Assembly: GCA_034769895.1 (NCBI GenBank)
Contig: CM068367.1
Location: 709,862,196-709,926,195 of the forward strand
From: Magicicada septendecula
Taxonomy: Eukaryota; Arthropoda; Insecta; Hemiptera; Cicadidae
Direction: 5' to 3'
Length of the DNA: 64,000 nucleotides
Below the pieces are notes generated by a model. The model did not search any database. It had not been told where the DNA came from and saw only the letters and a list, made by a program, of their open reading frames with translations. Both the position numbers and the translations under genes were made by a program. Positions 57,056 to 64,000 of this stretch are shown in pieces. The stretch's first letter is position 1, and every line of letters begins with the position of its first letter.

Positions 57056-57098
57056 GATAATTTTATATAGTGGTGTGCAACAGTGATCATTCTGCTTG

Positions 57099-60000
57099 AC
57101 ATTCTATTTTTGTTAGTCTATGACAAACAATCTTTGATATTAGATTTCTAACTACCAAAAATACTTCCAAAGAATTTGACCTTCTTGCCTGTCCTTTCAA
57201 ACGGAGCACTGTTTCTATTTTAACCGGATGCACAATACCCTACAGTTTAAGAATATATAGACGAAGAAGTGTATGTAGTTGCAGTGAGGCGAACGAACCC
57301 GACAGTATCATACCGAGGTATCTAAACCTGTGTTATCACCCCTGCAGCCTCCAGTATTACCTGGAGGTAACTCCATCAACTCCCTAGATACCAGTCCGTC
57401 AATGAGAGGAACACAATCGTGGAAAGTCTAGAGTACACTGTTTCCGCATAATAGGTTTCCATCTTCGTGAAACAGACTTCATGAACCTGGCGTGAGAGAG
57501 ACACATAGCTACTTACCACGGACTCCCCAATTCTGCCTCCCTTTCACGCGAGTTATTAGGATCTCAAATCACCTCGAGTCATCTTCTGCGCAGTGGCATA
57601 TATTTTTCCCAATGTTCAGCGATGATGTCCTCACACGTTCAAAAGCAGTACAGGATAGGATGGTTCCTTTTGTCCATAAAAGAATATCTACTACTACACT
57701 TATCTACGTACATTGGCAGTAGTCGGCAACCATATAACCCCCGGGGGGGGGGGCCCTCCCGGCGATCAAGCTGGAATCTCACAATAACTTACAAGTAAAT
57801 TGTCACTCATTACTTTCGTAATATAAATCCCACGCTAACACAGTTATGAGAGGCAGCAGATGTGTCAAACATATGTGGCAAACCCAAAACTGCTGCAAAT
57901 ACAATTGTTAGTCAGGAACACAATCAGGCAAAGAAGAGATGTTTTATAACTTGGAAAATGACATTCATGGTCGTCAGTCAGTTATCCACAGTGTAATGAA
58001 GACAATTATCAAGGAGTGAGGGAGAGAGTAGCAATTAAGTACATGCATATGTAAAAGAATGAATGGGAAAAGACTTAGACTCACGGCTGAGATAATGTTC
58101 ATGAAGGTAGGTTTAACAAAGTAAAAATGTACCTACCGTGTATACATGGGGTAAAGTTGGAAGAATTGATAAATGCTCTAGACACAAAAAATCGTAGTGC
58201 TTCTTGTTTAAGTGGTGTAATTTTATCAAAAATTTTAAAGCATATGTGGAATAATACATAAAACGTTTAAGCAGAAAATGCATTTAAAACTCTACAAAGT
58301 AACAAATATTCCAGTAATAACGTACGTTCTAGCGATGTTCGGTGTACCAAGGCACTCATCGAGCAGAAGGCACTCATCACGGATTAGATGCTTTAAAAGT
58401 ATTCTAGACCTACATTGCAAAACAAGAATACATAATGACATACGTCTTTGAATGTCGAAATGATAGAAAAGGAACTGTGTTGTTCGTAATTTGAAATGAT
58501 ACTGGTAAAATTGGCCCTCGCTTCCTATTACGTCATCGATCACATAGTAATTCAATACATGTACACATAGGCCTGTACCAAGTAAATTAAAGAATATAGA
58601 TAACTAAATTTAATTGTTACAAAATCATTTAATTTTACTACAATGATTGTCACAGATTAAATTCCTTTGGTGTTTAAAAATATTTAAAAACCAATTGGTA
58701 TCTCCCGACTATTTCTCCTTTTCAGATCTTTTGCACTCCAAAACATTACTGCATCTACTCAAAATGGAATACAATATTGTGTACAGAAACTTTTATAATA
58801 CTGTTATAAAAAATAAGCATTTTTAAAATTATAAAATTATGAACTAAAGTACACCTCAAATAATATTTACAGTATGTAAGTAAAGCTAAATATACAACTG
58901 TAATAGAAAGGTAGTAAACCAGCAGTTATACGTTGATAAATTTAATTCGTTTATTAAATTTTAATGATTTTAAGATTTTACATATTAAAAAATTAAAAAA
59001 ATGCGCAACACTTCTTTCCAATTTGCAAATAAAAGAGACGTACAATCTATCAGTACGATCTATCTATCAGAGACGTAGAATGAACTTTTTTTATATGACA
59101 TAACGCTGTTGAGGTCCATGATGCTTCATTCTTTTATAATTTTGATTGTTTACTATCTTTAAATCTCATTGTTCAAAAACGCATTCTCTAATTGAGCAGA
59201 TTATACTGCAAAATAAAATTGATGTAACATAATTTTCTTAAGAAGTTAAGAGGTATTACAATGAGTTTAATAGTATACGCCAAAACGTAAATACAGACAC
59301 GTTACGTGAGCGTAAAAAAAGTTGCTTGATTTCTGACGGAATGTGTGTGAACTAAAACTGCAATAAGTATCATAAACATCCGCGGTGCTTGTAAAACACA
59401 TAGCCTAAACGCGCGCACCCAGACACACATATCCAGTCACTCTGTCCCTGACAAATTATTATTCTCTTTCTCCCCTCTTTTCTCTTTCTCTGAGTTAACC
59501 ATTCTGCCAGCTGAAATTATACGTATTTAAATTATGTTGAAATTAGGCATAGAAACCGCACAGGTTTTTACATGTTTTTATACAAATGCGTATATGTAAA
59601 TATATTATTTATGACCTTAATTTCAACAGTCTTTGGGGCTTGTTTTTGTTAATTATTATACTTTTTCGACTTGTAAAATTTTTTAATTATTTTTGTTTTA
59701 ATATTTCAGAGCTTAACATAATTAAATTTCAATAATCCAATTAAATTTATCAATGTAGTATAATGCTGTTACAACAATGTTTTTTTGCTAATATTTAATG
59801 TTACACACTTAGTTTATAAGTGTACTTTTATAAGTAAGTTTACTGAACACAGCGTTAAATATTCTCCTATATTCAAATACACAATTGTATCGTCTACCGA
59901 AGACTCACGTTTTTGTTGGCAACGTAAGAAAACTCCAAGACCGCGCGAATTTAGTACAGTGTGCCCTAGCGCGAAGCAGACAGTAGGCCTACATTGGAAT

Positions 60001-60265
60001 GACTGTTACGCAGCGCTGACGTAAGTGTGGTGTAGGTTAGTTAATAGTGACCGCTGTAATGCTTAATTTATATATCTTAATATAACTTTATATAAAATTT
60101 ATTTGAGTATATATAGATTCAAGACAGTTGAAATTATAGTGCGCAATAAAAAAAAGGTAAGAAAATGTTATATATTACATAAAAATATGGGGGTGCCCTT
60201 GGCCGCTCAGTCATGCAAAATTTCTATGTCCTCACAGGCGCTCATAGCGTGGTATATATATATAT
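57099..60265. other. Spacer, no gene seen
   Basis: Mixed AT-rich sequence. A G/C homopolymer patch lies at 57739-57763 and a TA run at 60253-60265. The open frames are short and lack recognisable domains. Confidence 0.4.
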
Positions 60266-62603
60266 TGTAACACAACAAAATGTTACATAACCTAGACATT
60301 CACCAGAAGGGTAAATAAGTACACTGAAATAATAAAAGTGAATAATTTAGGATGAAAGTAGCAAAGAAGAGAAGGACCAACAAAGAAGAAAGAAGAAGAA
60401 GGATCCCAAGAAGCAGTGAGGAATACACTGCATGACATTACAACAAATACTGTGACTGACTCTAACTAATGGACATGCCAAGTTCACTATAAGCTGTCAA
60501 ACAAGCCAGTCAATGACATGAATATAATGTCATGTGTCAGATAAACCAATTAAATAATGACGAAAATAATGTAATATCTGTAACAGTATTTTGGCTGAAA
60601 GTAAATGAACCATGACCAGTAAATGACAAAGCCTATGACTAGATTAGCTATGGCCACAATGTAAATTAAAACTAGCATTACAAACCCAGACGTAATATTA
60701 GTGAGTAAAAGTAGATATAAAAGGAAACCTTATATGGAGGAGCAACTTCCTTATTATACTAAATGTAACTAGTAACAATCATTAAAGCATAAACGTATGC
60801 TAAAAAACATGTCTAGACCATGTCTAAACAAACGTTTGTCAGTAAATTAATGAGGAAAAAGGACTCCTAGTGAACATAAAATTTACTGAACAATGGATAT
60901 AACTAGAGATAATGTGAAATATCACCACTCAATGGTTAATGGATAACGTTAAATTGAGTAGGCCAAACGAAATGTAATTAGGAATAAGGATTTTCTATAA
61001 TAATGTATCGCCTTAATTATGTTAAGATTTAATATTGTACAGTTATAAATAGCTATTAAGGATAATCACAGATGTGTTAGTGTTCAAACAAAGACGTTAT
61101 AAAGAAAACGCAATGTGAAACACTAAATGTCAAAAGATAGGGAATGCTCGCATTATGCATCGCTAGCAGACGACAGTGAGAAACCATGTTTCTAAACATT
61201 CTTTATGAGCATTGTCAAAGAAAACGAGGTTAAAACCTGTGTTAAGCCACATCAAATTGAAGCCCATAAACTAAACTTTAATTTGATGGTAATAACCTCG
61301 CGATCGAAACTATAATAAGTGCGTAGTGCGCGTTAGCGTCATTTATTGTTAAAAAGTGAGAAATTGGTTGGGTAAAACCAACAACAACGACAGTTGTCAA
61401 CAGCGTTCGCCGGACGGCGGTTAAAAAACAATACGTCATTTTGTAACGGTTATCAGAACCAATCAGAAGAGAGATTATTAAACGATCTTACCGCCTAAGC
61501 CCTATGAAGCGAGGGGGTATATAATCAAAAACGGAGAGAATTCGTTACACTTTTTGTCATCACATCGAGCGAGACAGTTGTCTCTCGTCCTCGCAATATT
61601 TTTTAATAACTAAAATTAGTACAACAATAGTAAACCGTTTAAAATTTTCTTCAAGACATTCAACGATACTGCAATTTACTACAAGGAAGTGCTTCGAAAG
61701 TAAAGTGATATTTTAATTTGTGCGTGATTTTAGAACGAGAGAGAGAGAGTTTTTTAATCAGTATTTAACATAGCCCAGATTTTGTTAGAAGAGGGCCAAC
61801 TCTTCGTTCATAGTTCGTGTGAAGTGTAATTAACCAGTGGTCATTATAATCCGATCACTGGAGTGTTTTTAATAAATTTTAATCTATTCGATTAAAATAA
61901 AAAAAGGTAACACTGTGACAATTTATTTTATTTCTCTGCTTGCACTGATCATTATTTACCACAAAGCTGTACTGACGCAAGAACAACTAAACTTTCAATC
62001 GTATACACAATTTCAATTTACTTAGCGGATTTGTCAATCCAATGTAAGATTTTGTATTAGTACTAAGGGTTAAAAATATATGTTAGTAAATAAGTCACCG
62101 TAACAAACGCTTACCTGAAAAATAGTTACGAGTTTTAAAAAGAGGCCAAAGTATTAATTATTATTATTAACGTCTGTCAAGGCATAGGACAGTTCTTTTT
62201 TGTATTTCAAAGACCCTACCCGTGAGGTATATTATATAATCAAAAGTCAAATTGTTAATAGATATAAGAGTTTATTGTTCTAACTGAGCTAGACCGTATT
62301 GTAAACGGACCAAGTAATTTCAGATTTATATTAATGTATCAATTGTACTTTAATTGTTGATTTTATTTTCAAAGGGTAAAATAAACCCAGATTTTATTCA
62401 GCATAAACCTGGATCATAATTATTTCATATAGTTAATTGATAATTAACGTTGAGTACAGGGAGATAACTCAGAGTAGAGATTCTACTATATTCGATTTTA
62501 ATTATAGTGAAACATAAAGCATTTAAACAAAATTTAAAGTGAATTTATCAATTCTAAATTTTATTAATTGGTTTTTCATGGGAATTTTCCTAAAATAAAC
62601 CCA
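60266..62603 (+). repeat. Probable second long LTR (Gypsy-like)
   Basis: It begins TGTAACACAACAAAATGTTACA, similar to the start of the 29696 LTR, and ends ...AATAAACCCA at 62603. A TATA-like GGGTATATAATC (61513-61524) followed by a GC-richer start region (61560-61595) resembles an LTR promoter. The length (2.34 kb) is similar to the first element's LTRs. The partner LTR would be outside the window. Confidence 0.6.
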
Positions 62604-62605
62604 TG

Positions 62606-62624
62606 TGGCGCCCTTATCGTAGAC
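62606..62624 (+). other. Primer-binding-site-like sequence
   Basis: TGGCGCCCTTATCGTAGAC begins two bases after the presumed LTR end, the usual place and TGG start of a tRNA primer site. Confidence 0.55.
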
Positions 62625-64000
62625 AAGGAGTGTTATAACCTTGTTGATAAAGCAAGCTGGTATTAAGCGCGTCTTGACAGCTTATATTTTTGGTAAGTGA
62701 ACTTCAGAACTTCCAGTATCACGAACAGGTACGTGAAAGTGTATATTATTATAAATTGTTTGTCCAGACGAGACTTAACATTACGTACACTGACGACACT
62801 TAACCGAGAAGAGGAGTTCCGCTGCAAGATCGACGCTACGGCTACATTCATCCACCGACCAGCGATTAACTTATTATTCACTATAATTATCAAACTTTAC
62901 TAAATAAACAATATTTATCCATTATTACTAAGGATTATTACTGCAAATATTTTATTTTAAAAAGAGAGTTTATTTTGAGTTGTAACTTATTATTCATTAT
63001 AATCGATTTATAACTTTAATTTTAAATACTAAATATAATTATTAGACCCAGGCAAAAAGTTTTTTCATTATATATATATATATATTGTACTGCTGTTAAA
63101 ATGCACACCGTACATAATAGGGAGATAATAAATTTTTAAAGAGAAAGGATGCAGATTTTGTATTGAATGTAAACAAAAAAACATTGGGAATATCGACTTA
63201 CTCAGTCAACATAGAGGTCGATTCCTATATGATATAAAACCATATTTAGTTATATGTTCAGAAAATAATACTGTATATGAAATTGGAATGAATGTTATAA
63301 GAAGAGTAAAGAGTAATAAAATTATAATTTAATAAATAACCAATAGAATTACGAATATTAGAGGTAAAATAAAGATGTTTAATAAGAAATAGAAAAATGA
63401 TATATGTTTTAATAGGTATATGAAAAACAGATGTAAAGAAATTAGGGAATTATCATAGTGGCAATTTGGTAAATTGTTAAAAATTGTATTGTATAGTGAG
63501 GAAGAAAATGTTTATTAGTCTAAAATTAAATGCATTAAGAGTAACGTTATTGGTCTTAAATTAAATTCATTAAGAGTAACGTTATGAGTCTTCAATTAAA
63601 TTCATTAAGAGTAACGTTATGAGTCTAATAATACTGTATATCTAATAGTAACTACATGAAGAGTCTTAAATTATATTAAATAACATTTGTACATCATCAA
63701 GTTAATGTAACAAGGAAAAGAAAATACAGTAAAGGAATTTAAATTGTGATACCAGAGTTTTGATTATAATATTTAATAAATAAATAATAATACGAGAAAT
63801 ATAACAATATCCTTGATAGAACGACGACAGAAGAGGAAAACCTTGGACTGAAGAAGAGTTTAAGTGGCCATAAACGATCGTTAAGTGTTCCGAGGAGACA
63901 TCTGTGTTGCAGTAGTCCTGGAGAGCGGCATTCAGCGGTGAGAGCAATAAGAAATTTGTGTAAAGGAACAGATTGCCAAGCCTAATATTGCTTTCAAAAA
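62625..64000. other. Presumed retrotransposon leader, short tandem repeat
   Basis: No gene before the window ends. Three copies of a ~43-bp unit with CATTAAGAGTAACGTTAT lie at about 63510-63635. The 63800-63930 stretch is less AT-rich and may approach a gag gene outside the window. Confidence 0.4.

Larger units (their letters stand above)
56923..57098. repeat. 176-bp near-perfect palindrome without loop
   Basis: 88-base arms meet at 57010/57011 (CGGAAA/TTTCCG). Only one arm difference was seen (GCGC versus GCAC, near 56975 and 57046). Each arm contains a hammerhead-like motif on its outward strand. Confidence 0.92.

Overview
The window is eukaryotic nuclear DNA, AT-rich and dense in transposons. 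The transposon families (hAT, Tc1/mariner, PIF/Harbinger, long-LTR Gypsy, Penelope-like) and the Polinton gene set suggest an arthropod, probably an insect with a repeat-rich genome; the species cannot be told from the sequence. I see no ordinary host gene, rRNA or tRNA.

The centrepiece is one end-to-end Polinton/Maverick (adintovirus-like) element at 1361-27750 (26,390 bp). It starts AGTAGGGGG and ends CCCCCTACT, has about 0.76 kb terminal inverted repeats, and is flanked by an exact 6-bp target duplication (GACATA). A long minus-strand block (3709-17146) encodes, from its promoter-proximal side: a BIR protein, two or three unknown proteins, retroviral-type integrase with chromodomain, FtsK/HerA-type packaging ATPase, a conserved Polinton protein of unknown function, a matrix metalloproteinase, a phage-fibre-like repeat protein, a PLA2-domain capsid protein, adenain-type protease, minor capsid protein, a small poly-Gly protein, double-jelly-roll major capsid protein, an IAP with BIR and RING, and a family of small paralogous proteins. 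A plus-strand block (17521-22883) encodes protein-primed DNA polymerase B and an eight-exon RING-H2 gene. Replication, integration, packaging and capsid functions are all represented, with an unusual host-interaction cargo (two BIR proteins, RING ligase, secreted metalloproteinase). Several core genes carry single in-frame stops or frameshifts, while the metalloproteinase, BIR, PLA2 and minor-capsid frames are open. The copy looks young and recently inactivated, or it may need recoding.

Right of the Polinton lie a Tc1 element (27856-29213, TA duplications) and a Gypsy LTR retrotransposon (29696-43452, ATAC duplications, unusually long 2.6-kb LTRs). The left LTR of the Gypsy element holds a nested hAT (30297-32337, 8-bp duplication). 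After these come a PIF/Harbinger derivative (44923-46089), a hAT relic, about eight copies of a 160-bp tandem repeat (48160-49420), a 5'-truncated Penelope-like element (53720-54709), and a probable second long LTR with primer-binding site (60266-62624).

A separate discovery is a set of hammerhead-ribozyme-like motifs at four loci: one just 3' of the Penelope-like ORF, one between inverted repeats at 50646-50830, and two head-to-head pairs inside near-perfect palindromes at 26124-26253 and 56923-57098. Each shows the CUGANGA / stem II / GAA / short self-complementary stem III / stem I arrangement.
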